Shown: piece after piece, positions 63,722 through 64,000 of the stretch
How positions within the stretch are numbered: position 1 is the first letter of the stretch
Layout: each line of letters opens with the position of its first letter
Source: Saxidomus purpurata
Lineage: Eukaryota; Mollusca; Bivalvia; Venerida; Veneridae
Direction: 5' to 3'
Length of the DNA stretch: 64,000 nucleotides
Assembly (NCBI GenBank): GCA_022818135.1
Contig: JAFMSR010000001.1
Span: forward strand, 36,486,672 to 36,550,671
The notes under the pieces: model-generated
Database searches by the model: none
What the model was told of the DNA's origin: nothing
Seen by the model: only the letters and a program-made list of their open reading frames with translations
Made by a program: the position numbers and the translations under genes

Positions 63722-64000
63722 GTTAAATGTAACATGTTGAAAGAAAGTCCACAAACATGAATGGAGAAAAAAAAGTAAAAATACACAAACATAAGCTTAA
63801 TATATTACTAACAAAAGCAAAACAATAGATTTAAGCAACATAAACGACGTTTCTTTGTGTATCACGAATCACTTTTAAGGCAGTGCACTATTTTTTTTAG
63901 TTGGTGGGGTGTATGTTTTTTAAATTTTCATTTTTCCTTTAATATAAAATGGGTTTCATTTGGATGGGATGCCATAATATTGTATCATAGGCTACTGACA

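Overview
This window looks like gene-poor, repeat-studded animal DNA, roughly two-thirds A+T by eye. There are no operons, no long uninterrupted reading frames and no ribosomal or canonical tRNA genes. The one gene that can be reconstructed has six small exons with GT-AG introns. Several tRNA-derived SINEs resemble families common in bivalve molluscs as I remember them, so a bivalve or other lophotrochozoan is my best guess. That is inference, because no database search was possible.

The only securely recognised gene lies on the minus strand at 57415..60777. It encodes a 193-residue protein with four EF-hands (calmodulin/troponin-C-like) and a basic N-terminal extension. All six exons join in frame, and two of the four calcium-binding loops are completed only across splice junctions, which supports the model. 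SINE copies sit in its fourth intron, and a minisatellite of about 27 x 32 bp lies about 450 bp beyond its stop codon.

From left to right: 1-25 kb is non-coding, with diverged duplicated segments (32/1095 and 12810/14858), a SINE tail at 3213, an ATTT microsatellite and a guanine-rich tract at 21218. The 25-28 kb part holds an inverted repeat, a tandem duplication of about 200 bp and a 393-bp fold-back element with a 5-bp target duplication. Just beyond these is a short exon-like island on the minus strand (27717..27830). At 32.5-33 kb there is a composite element with two tRNA-like segments in inverted orientation. At 36.8-37.3 kb there is a TIR element. From 33 to 51 kb there are several short GC-richer islands bordered by plausible splice sites or open in a coding-like frame (33551, 38987, 39977, 46618, 47774, 48042, 50731). 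They may be exons of one or more long-intron genes, but I do not recognise their products. The 54-57 kb part has an intact SINE with its target duplication and the minisatellite, which has two inverted units on its flank. The last 3 kb hold a near-perfect 25-bp palindrome.

Many 200-600 bp stretches are less A+T-rich, lack an open frame and carry clusters of plausible transcription-factor sites. They read like conserved regulatory DNA, but conservation cannot be tested from one sequence. Most open frames over 60 codons in this window are of lengths expected by chance at this base composition.
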